Positions 12,427 to 24,309 of a stretch of DNA of 64,000 nt are shown here, piece by piece; position 1 is the stretch's first letter; each line of letters starts with the position of its first letter. A model generated the notes under the pieces. That model made no database searches and was not told where the DNA came from. It worked only from the letters and a program-made list of their open reading frames with translations. Position numbers and translations under genes: made by a program. Origin of the DNA: Zea mays. Taxonomy: Eukaryota > Streptophyta > Magnoliopsida > Poales > Poaceae. The stretch covers positions 180,168,428-180,232,427 of the forward strand of contig NC_050101.1 of assembly GCF_902167145.1 (NCBI RefSeq). The letters run 5' to 3'.

Positions 12427-13117
12427 TGTTGGGGGCCTTCGGCTTCCGAAGGTCCTCAAAAACATAATTTGACAATGTTTTCCAAGTGAAATATGTGAAC
12501 AGGTATCTTTGGAATCGGGTCATGAGTATACAAGAGCATGGTAAGGCGAAGCCTGAGCGAGACAAATGGTGATTATGACGAAGGATAAGGTGATCACGAA
12601 GCTGTGCATAGAAAAGCTTCGGCATAACAGTAGAAAAGGGGAACCGACTTAAAGATGAAAAGGCAAATTAGACCTCGAAGAATTACTATAGAGTTATTGA
12701 TAAATGTAAAGGGCATGAATGTAATTCTACATGGGCTGCGTCCCTTGCCTACAAATAGATGAACAGTACTCCCGTACTGTTCACGCTGACCTAGCATTCG
12801 CCCTCGCGTCACGCTTGTACCCTTGCTTTCCCTCAAGCCGAAGGTACATTTGTAATTTGTTATTGTTTATACAAGTATCGTAAATAGAAATAAATTGATA
12901 ATAATGTTTAAAGTGATTATACCATTTTCCATATTCCGTATATAAATCTTTCTTCATCATTTACTGTGCTTATGAAGGTATGTCCTTCATAACATTCGTC
13001 CGAAATTCATTATATCCGAAGGGAGATAATGCTTCGAAGGACGAAGGAATTTAATGTTTAACACTTTTTATGTTGCCTTGTTCTTAACTATTAGCTTTTG
13101 AGAACAAGTCCCCAACA
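12427..13117 (+). repeat. Zeon-like LTR, copy 1
   Basis: This 691-bp LTR runs from TGTTGGGGG to CCCCAACA. It is more like the inverted LTR at 26880 than like its neighbours; both read gctgcgtccc where copies 2 and 3 read gttgcatccc on the LTR strand. Its TATA position is changed to TACAAATA at 12750-12757. Confidence 0.92.
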
Positions 13118-13121
13118 TTAC

Positions 13122-13813
13122 TGTTGGGGGCCTTCGGCTTCCGAAGGTCCTCAAAAACATAATTTGACAATGTTTTCCAAGTGAAATATGTGAACAGGTA
13201 TCTTCGAAATCGGGTCATGAGTATACAAGAGCATGGTCAGGACGAAGCCTGAGCGAGACGAAAGGTGATTATGACAAAGGATAAGGTGATCACGAAGCTG
13301 TGCGTAGAAAAGCTTCGGCATAACAGTAGAAAAGGGGAACCGACTTAAAGATGAAAAGGCAAATTAGACCTCGAAGAATTACTATAGAGTTATTGATAAA
13401 TGTAAAGGGCATGAATGTAATTCTACATGGGTTGCATCCCTTGCCTATAAATAGATGAACAGTACTCCCGTACTGTTCACGCTGACCTAGCATTTGCCCT
13501 CGCATCATGCTTGTACCCTTGCTTTCCCTCAAGCCGAAGGTACATTTGTAATTTGTTATTGTTTATACAAGTATCGTAAATAGAAATAAATTGATAATAA
13601 TGTTTAAAGTGATTATACCATTTTCCATATTCCGTATATAAATCTTTCTTCATCATTTACTATGCTTATGAAGGTATGTCCTTCATAACATTCGTCCGAA
13701 ATTCATTATATCCGAAGGGAGATAATGCTTCGAAGGACGAAGGAATTTAATGTTTAACACTTTTTATGTTGCCTTGTTCTTAACTATTAGCTTTTGAGAA
13801 CAAGTCCCCAACA
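13122..13813 (+). repeat. Zeon-like LTR, copy 2
   Basis: This 692-bp LTR is separated from copy 1 and copy 3 by the same four bases, TTAC. It is nearly identical to copy 3 and keeps a TATAAATA box. Confidence 0.92.
13446..13478 (+). promoter_or_regulatory. LTR promoter: TATA box plus 9-bp perfect palindrome (LTR2)
   Basis: TATAAATA at 13446 is followed three bases later by GAACAGTAC, a TCCC spacer and its exact complement GTACTGTTC (13457-13478). The same arrangement is in LTR3 and in the cinful-like LTR at 39145. The palindrome lies where transcription should start, so it could be a protein-binding site or an RNA hairpin at the 5' end. Confidence 0.6.
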
Positions 13814-13817
13814 TTAC

Positions 13818-14509
13818 TGTTGGGGGCCTTCGGCTTCCGAAGGTCCTCAAAAACATAATTTGACAATGTTTTCCAAGTGAAATATGTGAACAGGTATTTT
13901 CGAAATCGGGTCATGAGTATACAAGAGCATGGTCAGGACGAAGCCTGAGCGAGACGAAAGGTGATTATGATAAAGGATAAGGTGATCACGAAGCTGTGCG
14001 TAGAAAAGTTTCGGCATAACAGTAGAAAAGGGGAACCGACTTAAAGATGAAAAGGCAAATTAGACCTCGAAGAATTACTATAGAGTTATTGATAAATGTA
14101 AAGGGCATGAATGTAATTCTACATGGGTTGCATCCCTTGCCTATAAATAGATGAACAGTACTCCCGTACTGTTCACGCTGACCTAGCATTTGCCCTCGCA
14201 TCATGCTTGTACCCTTGCTTTCCCTCAAGCCGAAGGTACATTTGTAATTTGTTATTGTTTATACAAGTATCGTAAATAGAAATAAATTGATAATAATGTT
14301 TAAAGTGATTATACCATTTTCCATATTCCGTATATAAATCTTTCTTCATCATTTACTTTGCTTATGAAGGTATGTCCTTCATAACCTTCGTCCGAAATTC
14401 ATTATATCCGAAGGGAGATAATGCTTCGAAGGACGAAGGAATTTAATGTTTAACACTTTTTATGTTGCCTTGTTCTTAACTATTAGCTTTTGAGAACAAG
14501 TCCCCAACA
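13818..14509 (+). repeat. Zeon-like LTR, copy 3
   Basis: This 692-bp LTR ends in CCCCAACA, followed by one T and then a primer-site-like TGACGCC. It therefore acts as the 5' LTR of the gag that follows. Confidence 0.92.
14142..14174 (+). promoter_or_regulatory. LTR promoter: TATA box plus 9-bp perfect palindrome (LTR3)
   Basis: This has the same layout as in LTR2, with TATAAATA at 14142 and the palindrome at 14153-14174. This LTR is correctly placed to drive the gag at 14583. Confidence 0.6.
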
Positions 14510-14510
14510 T

Positions 14511-14517
14511 TGACGCC
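14511..14517 (+). other. Decayed primer-binding site
   Basis: TGACGCC stands one base after LTR3. The inverted copy at 26872-26878 and the cinful-like element at 39514 read TGGCGCC, so this copy has a G-to-A change. The tRNA is uncertain; the CCA complement is followed by GCGCC, which several plant tRNAs could supply. Confidence 0.5.
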
Positions 14518-14582
14518 TACCTCCGGTGAACTCACTTCCATCTTTTGAGTTTTGAACACCTTCGGCAAGCATCACCTTCGTC

Positions 14583-16099
14583 ATGCCGCCGAAGAAAGCT
14601 TCAGCAACAGGGGCTGCCGCTCTGCAGCCGCTGGATCCCAATCAGGATGTCCTTTCTCTTAGGGAGGCCTGAAGCCAGAAGAGGAAGGCCACTAGTCCAA
14701 CGCCTCCGGAGGACGACTTGGATCAAAAAATCCAAAACTTAGAGATGCTCCATCAACAGGTCCAACGGAAGAAGGAAAATATGGCTCGTCTAGTTGACCT
14801 GCAAAGGCAGATAGACGAAGCCTCTGAAGAAGTTCGTCATCTTGCTCAAGATGACCAGAACCGAAGGCCTCCGCACAGAGAGCTTCATCAGGAGGGCTTC
14901 TACAACGAGGACGACTGGTATGAAGATTTCCATCATGGAAATTTTGCTTTTGATGATACTTCTCCTCTGTCAACAGAACTGCAGGCTACACCTTGGCCCC
15001 AGTCTTACAAGCCACCCCAGCTCCCCATGTACGACGGTCATTCAGACCCGAAGCAATTCTTGATGAGTTATGAAGCAACCATATCTTCGTATGGTGGCAA
15101 TACTGCAGTCATGGCAAAGTCTTTCGTCATGGCTGTCAAGAGTGTTGCACAAACCTGGTACTCCTCTCTTCGGCCAGGAACAATCACCTCATGGCAAAAG
15201 CTGAAGGACATGCTGATAACCAGCTTCCAAGGGTTTCAAACGAAGCCGGTCACTGCTCAAGCTTTATTTCAGTGCACCCAGGACCACGAAGAATACCTTC
15301 AGGCGTATGTCCGAAGGTTCCTGCGTCTGAGGGCACAGGCACCAACAGTGCCCAATGAAATTGTCATTGAGGCCATGATTAAGGGGCTTTGGTCGGGACC
15401 TTCAGCCCAATACTTTGCCAGGAAGCCTCCTCAAACTTTGGAGAAGCTGCTCCAGAAGATGGACGAGTATATTCGAGCTGACAATGACTTCCGCCAAAGA
15501 AGGGAGGAAGCATACAGGTTCTCTGAAATGACCAGGGGCTTCGGAGGAAGATTCCACCCGAGGCACGTCAGGTCAATTCACAACTCTACTTAGAGTGATG
15601 ATAGAGGGAGTCAACAGCAAAGGCCACAGTACTCCTCGCAAGCTTCGGGGCAGCAGCAAAGCTCTTTCCGGCCGCCAGCTCCAAGGGGCAGAGGCGCCAG
15701 GGGCTTCGGAGGAAGATTTGGGATCAGCCAAGGAAAATTTATTGTCTATTCTGTGGTGAGGACAAGGGCCATACCACTAGGATGTGCCATGTTACCATCC
15801 AGAAGCAAAAGGAGATAGCAGAAGCTGCAACGCAACAGAGTCAGCCGAAGCAAGTCATGCATACTGCTTCGTACCATTCGCCTTACATTCTAGAATATGT
15901 AGGCAACCACCCTGCAGCTTCTGTTGCTTCGGCAAGCCAACCTCAAGCATCTTGGCAACAGCCTCCACCTCCACCACCAACGCAACGAGGCCAGCAGCCA
16001 GAAGGGAGTCAACATACTCACCTCCAACGGGACTTCAGAGAAGAGTCCGAAGCTCGCACAGTCAATAGCACTGTGCCAGAGTCGAAGCATATTTACTGA
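14583..16099 (+). pseudogene. gag of the zeon-like element
   Basis: The ATG at 14583 opens MPPKKASATGAA. A coiled-coil-like segment follows (DQKIQNLEMLHQQVQ), then a Retrotrans_gag-type capsid region (about 15025-15480, with WQKLKDMLITSFQGF and LQAYVRRFLRLR), an RG-rich linker, and a zinc-knuckle-like CLFCGEDKGHTTRMC at about 15745-15790. After that comes a Gln/Pro-rich tail ending at 16099. Breaks are a TGA at 14670, a TAG at 15591 and a one-base frame change just before the zinc knuckle. No protease or RT follows, so the element depends on enzymes from elsewhere. The spacing of the knuckle differs slightly from the standard CX2CX4HX4C. Confidence 0.82.
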
Positions 16100-16423
16100 C
16101 AAATATCCTACCCCGACAGCAGCTTTTCGCATTCAGTATTATTTTCTTTTTAATAAGGAACAATTATGGGAGGCTTAAGTGCTTTTGGTCGTTTTCAATC
16201 TCTTGTAACAGTTTTGCTTTTTACCATAATGAAAATATATCTTCTCCATAGGCTTAAGTTGCCAAAGCATAAAAATTTATGGTGGCAAGGAGGACCTTCG
16301 ATTTATCAAAAAATTGTTCTAAGGAACGCAATGTAATTATCTTCGAAGCAGCAAAAAGTCGTTCCTAAGGGAGCGCAGTGTAAGTTTTCTGCTCAAAAGT
16401 CGTTCCGAAGGGAATGCAGAGCT

Positions 16424-16744
16424 TACAGCGAAAAATAAACGTTGATTCCGCTGAAAGTAAAAGGCGAAGAAGCTCCTAAGGGAGGCTTACAGCGAAAAAT
16501 AAATGCTGATTCCGCTGAAAGTAAAAGGCGAAGAAGCTCCTAAGGGAGGCTTACAGCGAAAAATAAATGCTGATTCCGCTGAAAGTAAAAGGCGAAGAAG
16601 CTCCTAAGGGAGGCTTACAGCGAAAAATAAACGCTGATTCCACTCGAAGTAAAAGGCGAAGAAGCTCCTAAGGGAGGATTACAGCGAAAAATAAACGCTG
16701 ATTCCGCTGAAGTAAAAGGCGAAGAAGCTCCTAAGGGAGGCTTG
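16424..16744 (+). repeat. 64-bp minisatellite, five copies (unit A)
   Basis: Repeats of about 64 bases are built on GCTCCTAAGGGAGG and CTTACAGCGAAAAATAAA. They sit between the gag stop and the end of the antisense gene. Units B and C have only three copies. Confidence 0.88.
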
Positions 16745-17202
16745 CAGTGAAAAAAACGTCGATCTTCGGCAAATATCATTTTGCATAACATCACATCATT
16801 ACATCATTTGCACAGCATAACATCATACATCATATTGCATCAACAACGCAAGAAGGGGGTCTCAGTATTGATATTCGAAGATTGTTTCGAAGAAATAGTG
16901 ACATGGCACAAAAATAGCTATCGAGGAATTATACCTTCGTCAAACTCTGAAATGAAAAGATCTATTGATTATTGATTTTACGAGGATTGGTTACTGATTT
17001 TATGAGAACATGGATATTATTTACGAAGCATGAAAAGAAGGGAATGTGTTTTTTCGCGAAGGCTCAAAAACGGTATGTATATAAAGTTTCATGCATCGTA
17101 AAGAATAGAACCATAAATAGCTAATATATTATATTCAAAGTTACAAAATATTACACATGTTTCTCAACGAGCATTATATTCTAAATGTTTCTACAACAGC
17201 AT

Positions 17203-18672
17203 TTAATCTTCCCTTAGAACTACTTCTGCAGCTTCGTTTAGTAGATGATCAACAACTTTATCCATAATGGCTTCGGCCATTTTCCTAATTTCGTCGTCCC
17301 CCTTCGCGTGGGGGTCCGCAGATGGCTCGGCAGGTTCTGAGGGAGGAGAAGATACGACTATATTACTATTACAAACCGTAAACAAGTTCGAAATAAAAAA
17401 ATTACAACAAAGAGCCAAAAACCACTAGTCAATACCTATTTGCCCTTCAGGCTCCACACTTTTCTCAGCGGCCTCTGCTACTTTTCTAGCGTCATGAATG
17501 CCTTTTTCGCTTTTTCGTATAATTTCTTGGGCCATTTTCCGGCCACCATTGTCCTAGATGTCGGTGAAAAATTTTCCACCGACCAGGCTCGCTTCGGCCG
17601 AGGGGTCTTTTATATCTTCAGAGGATAAGGCGGCTTCGGATTGTGCCAAGAATTTCACGTGGTCATAGCCTTTCCTCTCCAAAATGGTAGCAATTCCCCT
17701 GGCACCCGAAAAGGCACATATGTCTCCACGACTATTCAAAATTTCTTCAAAGGCTTCAGCTTCGTGGCTGATCCGTTCAATTGGGCCTTCGGGGTCACCC
17801 CTTATGAATTTCTCTTCACTTGAGAAAGCGCCAACGTTGGCGAAGCTGGTTCTTACTTTCTTAACACATTCTATAGATTTTTCATAGCATCTTTTTTTAG
17901 ATGCACGAAGCTCTTCAACATTTTTTTCCAAATGATTTGCCCATTGTTCACTGATTTCTCGTTTTGTTTCTTCAAGTGTGCGTTCCTCTTTAACTCTGGC
18001 TAGTTGTTTTCGAAGATCTTCAATTTCACGCTTCTGAGCCTCAGCTTGAGCTTTAAAAGTAGCTTCGTCTTCTTTTATTCTATTTATCAACGAATGTAAT
18101 ATTTTATCTTTTTCGAGACCTTCGTTCCTTAGTTCAATTACTTCGGAACGAAGGTTGCTCAGGGCCATAACACACCCTTCGTCTTCAGCATCTTTTTGAG
18201 CCCTGAGGGCGTTGTTTAGTATAAGGCCCTGCAAAAAATTGTGTGTGTGTCAATAAGTTTAAGCAAATGAAAAATTTTGATTTCAAGAAATAATACAAAG
18301 ACCTCATTTTCGCACCTTTAAGCTATTATACGCCAAGCTGTCGGCCAGCTCGTCTTTTGATAACACCGAGAGCCCGTTTTCTAATGTTGGGAATCTGAAG
18401 CTCTTGCTCATCTCCCGACAGACAGAAATCTCCTTGTTGTCAGGGAGACAATACAAGAAGTCTTCTTCTCCGCTGCCGTTGAATATCAATGCCCCCTTTG
18501 GATATTTCAGTTTTTGGGCATAAAACTGAGCCTCTCGCTTTTCTTTTGCAGTTAATTCTTTCTCCGAAGCATGTCATAAAATATAATTGAAAGCTTCGGA
18601 AAGTGCTTCGGGGGCGGCAGTGCCAGTTTCTTCAGCCAAAATTTGTTCTGTTGTTTCTATTTCTTCGGCTTC
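17203..18672 (-). pseudogene. Antisense gene 3' part in unit A (exons 1 end, 2 and 3)
   Basis: Exon 1 end is 18316-18672, exon 2 is 17436-18228 and exon 3 is 17203-17357. Intron 1 (87 bp) starts GTGCGA and ends TTTTTTGCAG; intron 2 starts GTATTG and ends in AG. Both splices keep the frame. Exon 2 encodes a long Glu/Lys/Arg coiled coil (LRSEVIELRNEGLEKDKIL and following), and exon 3 ends in AEVVLRED. A TAG near 17554 interrupts exon 2 in this copy. The 5' part is cut off by the tandem junction at 18680. Confidence 0.68.
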
Positions 18673-19043
18673 CAAGGATGAAAATTTATTGTCTATTCTG
18701 TGGTGAGGACAAGGGCCATACCACCAAGATGTGCCATGTTACCATCCAGAAGCAAAAGGAGATAGCAGAAGCTGCAGCGCAACAGAGTCAGCCGAAGCAA
18801 GTCATGCATACTGCTTCGTACCATTTGCCTTACATTCTAGAATATGTAGGCAACCACCCTGCAGCTTCTGTTGCTTCGGCAAGCCAACCTCAAGCATCTT
18901 GGCAACAGCCTCCACCTCCACCACCAACGCAACGAGGCCAGCAGCCAGAAGGGAGTCAACATACTCACCTCCAACGGGACTTCAGAGAAGAGTCCGAAGC
19001 TCGCACAGTCAATAGCACTGTGCCAGAGTCAAAGCATATTTAC
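18672..19043 (+). pseudogene. gag 3' end copy in unit B
   Basis: It repeats the zinc-knuckle region (CLFCGEDKGHTTKMC) and the Gln/Pro-rich tail, without any capsid or N-terminus. It sits directly against the truncated antisense exon. The reading frame is open across the junction and reads PRMKIYC where unit A reads PRKIYC. Confidence 0.8.
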
Positions 19044-19376
19044 TGACAAATATCCTACCCCGACAGCAGCTTTTCGCATTCAGTATTATTTTCTTTTTAA
19101 TAAGGAACAATTATGGGAGGCTTAAGTGCTTTTTGTCGTTTTCAATCTCTTGTAACAGTTTCGCTTTTTACCATAATGAAAATATATCTTCTCCATAGGC
19201 TTAAGTTGCCGAAGCATAAGAATTTATGGTGGCAAGGAGGACCTTCGAATTATCAAAAATTTGTTCTAAGGAACGCAGTGTAATATCTTCGAAGCAGCAA
19301 AAAGTCGTTCCTAAGGGAGCGCAGTGTAAGTTTTCTGCTCAAAAGTCGTTCCAAAGGGAATGCAGAGCTTACAGCA

Positions 19377-19566
19377 AAAATAAACGCTGATTCCGCTGAA
19401 AGTAAAAGGCGAAGAAGCTCCTAAGGGAGGCTTACAGCGAAAAATAAACGCTGATTCCGCTGAAAGTAAAAGGCGAAGAAGCTCCTAAGGGAGGCTTACA
19501 GTGAAAAATAAACGCTGATTTCGCTGAAGTAAAAGGCAAAGAAGCTCCTAAGGGAGGCTTGCAGTG
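19377..19566 (+). repeat. 64-bp minisatellite, three copies (unit B)
   Basis: It has the same repeat type as 16424-16744 but only three copies. Unit C at 22190-22385 also has three. Confidence 0.85.
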
Positions 19567-20021
19567 AAAAAAATGTCGATCTTCGGCAAATATCATTTTG
19601 CATAACATCACATCATTACATCATTTGCACAGCATAACATCATACATCATATTGCATCAACAACGCAAGAAGGGGGTCTCAGTATTGATATTCGAAGATT
19701 GTTTCGAAGAAATAGTGACAGGGCAAAAAAATAGCTATCGAGGAATTATACCTTCGTCAAACTCTGAAATGAAAAGATATATTGATTATTGATTTTACGA
19801 GGATTGGTTACTGATTTTATGAGAACACGAATATTATTTACGAAGCATGAAAAGAAGGGAAGGTGTTTTTTTGCCGAAGGCTCAAAAACGGTATGTATAT
19901 GAAGTTTCATGCATCGTAAAGAATAGAACCATAAATAGCTAATATATTATATTCAAAGTTACAAAATATTACACATGTTTCTCAACAAGCATTATATTCT
20001 AAATGTTTTTACAACAGCATT

Positions 20022-21490
20022 TAATCTTCCCTTAGAACTACTTCTGCAGCTTCGTTTAGTAGCTGATCAACAACTTTATCCATGATGGCTTCGGCCATTT
20101 TCCTAATTTCGTCGTCCCCCTTCGCGTGGGGTCCGCAGATGGCTCGACAGGTTCTGAGGGAGGAGAAGATACGGCTATATTACTATTACAAACCGTAAAC
20201 AAGTTCGAAATCAAAAAATTACAACAAAGAGCCAAAAACCACTAGTCAATACCTATTTGCCCTTCGGGCTCCGCACTTTTCTCAGCGGCCTCTGCTACTT
20301 TTCTAGCATCATGAATGCCTTTTTCGCTTTTTCGTATAATTTCTTGGGCCATTTCTCGGCCACCATTGTCCCAGATGTCGGTGAAAAATTTTCCACCAAC
20401 CAGGCTCGCTTCGGCCGAGGGGTCTTTTATATCTTCAGAGGATAAGGCGGCTTCGGATTGTGCCAAGAATTTCATGTGGTCACAGCCTTTCCTCTCCAAA
20501 ATGGTAGCAATTCCCCTGGCACCCGAAAAGGCACATATGTCTCCACGACTATTCAAAATTTCTTCAAAGGCTTCAGCTTCGTGGCTGATCCGTTCAATTG
20601 GGCCTTCGGGGTCACCCCTTATGAATTTCTCTTCTCTTGAGAAAGCGCCAACACTGGCGAAGCTGTTTCTTACTTTCTTAACACATTCTATAGATTTTTC
20701 ATAGCATCTTTTCTTAGATGCATGAAGCTCTTCAACGTTTTTTTCCAAATGATTTGCCCATTGTTCACCGATTTCTCGTTTTGTTTCATCAAGTGTGCAT
20801 TCCTCTTTAACTCTGGCTAGTTGTTTTCGAAGATCTTCAATTTCACGCTTCTGAGCATCAGCTTGAGCTTTAAAAGTAGCTTCGTCTTCTTTTATTCTAT
20901 TTATCAACGAATGTAATATTTTATCTTTTTCGAGACCTTCGTTCCTTAGTTCAATTACTTCAGAACGAAGGTTGCTCAGGGCCATAACACACCCTTCGTC
21001 TTCAGCATCTTTTTGAGCCCTGAGGGCGTTGCTTAGTATAATGCCCTGCAAAAAATTGTGTGTGTGTCAATAAGTTTAAGCAAATGAAAAATTTTGATTT
21101 CAAGAAATAATACAAAGACCTCATTTTCGCACCTTTAAGCTATTATACGCCAAGCTGTCGGCCAGCTCGTCTTTTGATAACACCGAGAGCCCGTTTTCTA
21201 ATGTTGGGAATCCGAAGCTCTTGCTCATCTCCCGATAGACAGAAATCTCCTTGTTGTCATGGAGACAATACAAGAAGTCTTCTTCTCCGCTGCCGTTGAA
21301 TATCAATGCCCCCTTTGGATATTTCAGTTTTTGGGCATAAAACTGAGCCTCTCGCTTTTCTTTTGCAGTCAATTCTTTCTCCGAAGCATGTCGTAAAATA
21401 TAATCGAAAGCTTCGGAAAATGCTTCGGGGGCGGCAGTGCCAGTTTCTTCAGCCAAAATTTGTTCTGTTGTTTCTATTTCTTTGGCTTCC
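20022..21490 (-). pseudogene. Antisense gene 3' part in unit B
   Basis: Exon 1 end runs from 21133 upward, exon 2 is 20253-21045 and is fully open, and exon 3 is about 20022-20175. The splice sites of both introns are conserved. Exon 3 has lost one G in the GTGGGGG run (about 20130), which shifts its frame. Confidence 0.68.
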
Positions 21491-21860
21491 AAGGATGAAA
21501 ATTTATTGTCTATTCTGTGGTGAGGACAAGGGCCATACCACCAGGATGTGCCATGTTACCATCCAGAAGCAAAAGGAGATAGCAGAAGCTGCAGCGCAAC
21601 AGAGTCAGCCGAAGCAAGTCATGCATACTGCTTCGTACCATTTGCCTTACATTCCAGAATATGTAGGCAACCACCCTGCAGCTTCTGTTGCTTCGGCAAG
21701 CCAACCTCAAGCATCTTGACAACAGCCTCCACCTCCACCACCAACGCAACGAGGCCAGCAGCCAGAAGGGAGTCAGCATACTCATCTCCAATGGGACTTC
21801 AGAGAAGAGTCCGAAGCTCGCACAGTCAATAGCACTGTGCCAGAGTCGAAGCATATTTAC
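21489..21860 (+). pseudogene. gag 3' end copy in unit C
   Basis: It contains the zinc knuckle and Gln/Pro tail as in unit B. A TGA at about 21718-21720 (TGG to TGA type) interrupts it. Confidence 0.78.
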
Positions 21861-24309
21861 TGACAAATATCCTACCCCGACAGCAGTTTTTCGCATTCAG
21901 TATTATTTTCTTTTTAATAAGGAACAATTATGGGAGGCTTAAGTGCTTTTTTGTCGTTTTCAATCTCTTGTAACAGTTTCGCTTTTTACCATAATGAAAA
22001 TATATCTTCTCCATAGGCTTAAGTTGCCGAAGCATAAGAATTTATGGTGGCAAGGAGGACCTTCGAATTATCAAAAATTTGTTTTAAGGAACGCAGTGTA
22101 ATATCTTCAAAGCAGCAAAAAGTCGTTCCTAAGGGAGCGCAGTGTAAGTTTTCTGCTCAAAAGTCGTTCCAAAGGAAATGCAGAGCTTACAGCGAAAAAT
22201 AAACGCTGATTCCGCTGAAAGTAAAAGGCGAAGAAGCTCCTAATGGAGGCTTACAGCGAAAAATAAACGCTGATTCCGCTGAAAGTAAAAGGCGAAGAAG
22301 CTCCTAAGGGAGGCTTACAGTGAAAAATAAACGCTGATTCCGCTAAAGTAAAAGGCAAAGAAGCTCCTAAGGGAGGCTTGCAGTGAAAAAAAACGTCGAT
22401 CTTCGGCAAGTATCATTTTGCATAACATCACATCATTACATCATTTGCACAGCATAACATCATACATCATATTGCATCAACAACGCAAGAAGGGGGTCTC
22501 AGTATTGATATTCGAAGATTGTTTCGAAGAAATAGTGACAGGGCACAAAAATAGCTATCGAGGAATTATACCTTCGTCAAACTCTGAAATGAAAAGATAT
22601 ATTGATTTTATGAGGATTGGTTACTGATTTTATGAGAACACGAATATTATTTACGAAGCATGTAAAGAAGGGAAGGTGTTTTTTCGCCGAAGGCTCAAAA
22701 ATGGCATGTATATGAAGTTTCATGCATCGTAAAGAATAGAACCATAAATAGCTAATATATTATATTCAAAGTTACAAAATATTACACATGTTTCTCAACA
22801 AGCATTATATTCTAAATGTTTTTACAAAAGCATTTAATCTTCCCTTAGAACTACTTCTGCAGCTTCGTTTAGTAGCTGATCAACAACTTTATCCATGATG
22901 GCTTCGGCCATTTTCCTAATTTCGTCGGCCCCCTTCACGTGGGGGTCCGCATATGGCTCGGCAGGTTCTGAGGGAGGAGAAGATACGGCTATATTACTAT
23001 TAAAAACCGTCAACAAGTTCGAAATCAAAAAATTACAACAAAGAGCCAAAAACCACTAGTCAATACCTATTTGCCATTCGGGCTCCACACTTTTCTCAGT
23101 GGCCTCTGCTACTTTTCTAGCGTCATGAATGGCTTTTTCGCTTTTTCGTATAATTTCTTGGGCCATTTCCCGGCCACCATTGTCCCAGATGTCGGTGAAA
23201 AATTTTCCACCGACCAGGCTCGCTTCGGCCGAGGGGTCTTTTATATCTTCAGAGGATAAGGCGGCTTCGGATTGTGCCAAGAATTTCACGTGGTCACAGC
23301 CTTTCCTCTCCAAAATGGAAGCAATTCCCCTGGCACTCGAAAAGGCACATATGTCTCCACGACTATTCAAAATTTCTTCAAAGGCTTCAGCTTCGTGGCT
23401 GATCCATTCAATTTGGCCTTCGGGGTCACCCCTTATGAATTTCTCTTCACTTGAGAAAGCGCCAACGCTGGCGAAGCTGGTTCTTACTTTCTTAACACAT
23501 TTTATAGATTTTTCATACCATCTTTTCTTAGATGCACGAAGCTCTTCAACGTTTTTTTCCAAATGATTTGCCCATTGTTCACTGATTTCTCGTTTTGTTT
23601 CTTCAAGTGTGCATTCCTCTTTAACTCTGGCTAGTTGTTTTCGAAGATCTTTAATTTCACGCTTCTGAGCCTCAGCTTGAGCTTTAAAAGTAGCTTCGTC
23701 TTCTTTTATTCTATTTATCAACGAATGTAATATTTTATCTTTTTCGAGACCTTCGTTCCTTAGTTCAATTACTTCGGAACGAAGGTTGCTCAGGGCCATA
23801 ACACACCCTTCGTCTTCAGCATCTTTTTGAGCCCTGAGGGCGTTGCTTAGTATAAGGCCCTGCAAAAAATTGTGTGTGTGTCAATAAGTTTAAGCAAATG
23901 AAAAATTTTGATTTCAAGAAATAATACAAAGACCTCATTTTCGCACCTTTAAGCTATTATACGCCAAGCTGTCGGCCAGCTCGTCTTTTGATAACACCGA
24001 GAGCCCGTTTTCTAATGTTGGGAATCTGAAGCTCTTGCTCATCTCCCGGCAGACAGAAATCTCCTTGTTGTCAGGGAGACAATACAAGAAGTCTTCTTCT
24101 CCGCTGCCGTTGGATATCAATGCTCCCTTTGGATATTTCAGTTTTTGGGCATAAAACTGAGCCTCTCGCTTTTCTTTTGCAGTCAATTCTTTCCCCAAAG
24201 CATGTCGTAAAATATAATCGAAAGCTTCGGAAAATGCTTCGGGGGCGGCAGTGCCAGTTTCTTCAGCCAAAATTTGTTCTGTTGTTTCTATTTCTTCGGC
24301 TTCCAAGGA
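21498..24309 (+). repeat. Tandem unit C, continuing into the undisrupted antisense gene
   Basis: This third copy matches units A and B up to 24309. It then continues into antisense exon 1 instead of jumping back to gag, so it shows the original arrangement at the right side of the junction. Confidence 0.88.
22190..22385 (+). repeat. 64-bp minisatellite, three copies (unit C)
   Basis: Same repeat as in units A and B, with three copies. Confidence 0.83.

Larger units (their letters stand above)
15734..18680 (+). repeat. Tandem unit A (2947 bp)
   Basis: This is the first of three direct copies. Each holds the gag zinc-knuckle end, an untranslated spacer with a minisatellite, and the last part of the antisense gene. 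The unit ends where antisense exon 1 would continue, at a CCAAGGA shared by both sides of the junction. Confidence 0.9.
18681..21497 (+). repeat. Tandem unit B (2817 bp)
   Basis: This is a second direct copy of unit A. The 130-base length difference equals two fewer minisatellite repeats plus two bases. The junction on each side is the same. Confidence 0.9.

Noticed and set aside
12427..14509. Three independent solo-LTR insertions
   Set aside because: The same TTAC stands at both junctions and equals the predicted cDNA-end sequence. Separate insertions would show separate 5-bp duplications.
16424..16744. Regularly spaced repeats considered as a CRISPR-like array
   Set aside because: Repeats are contiguous minisatellite units without unique spacers, in a plant retrotransposon.
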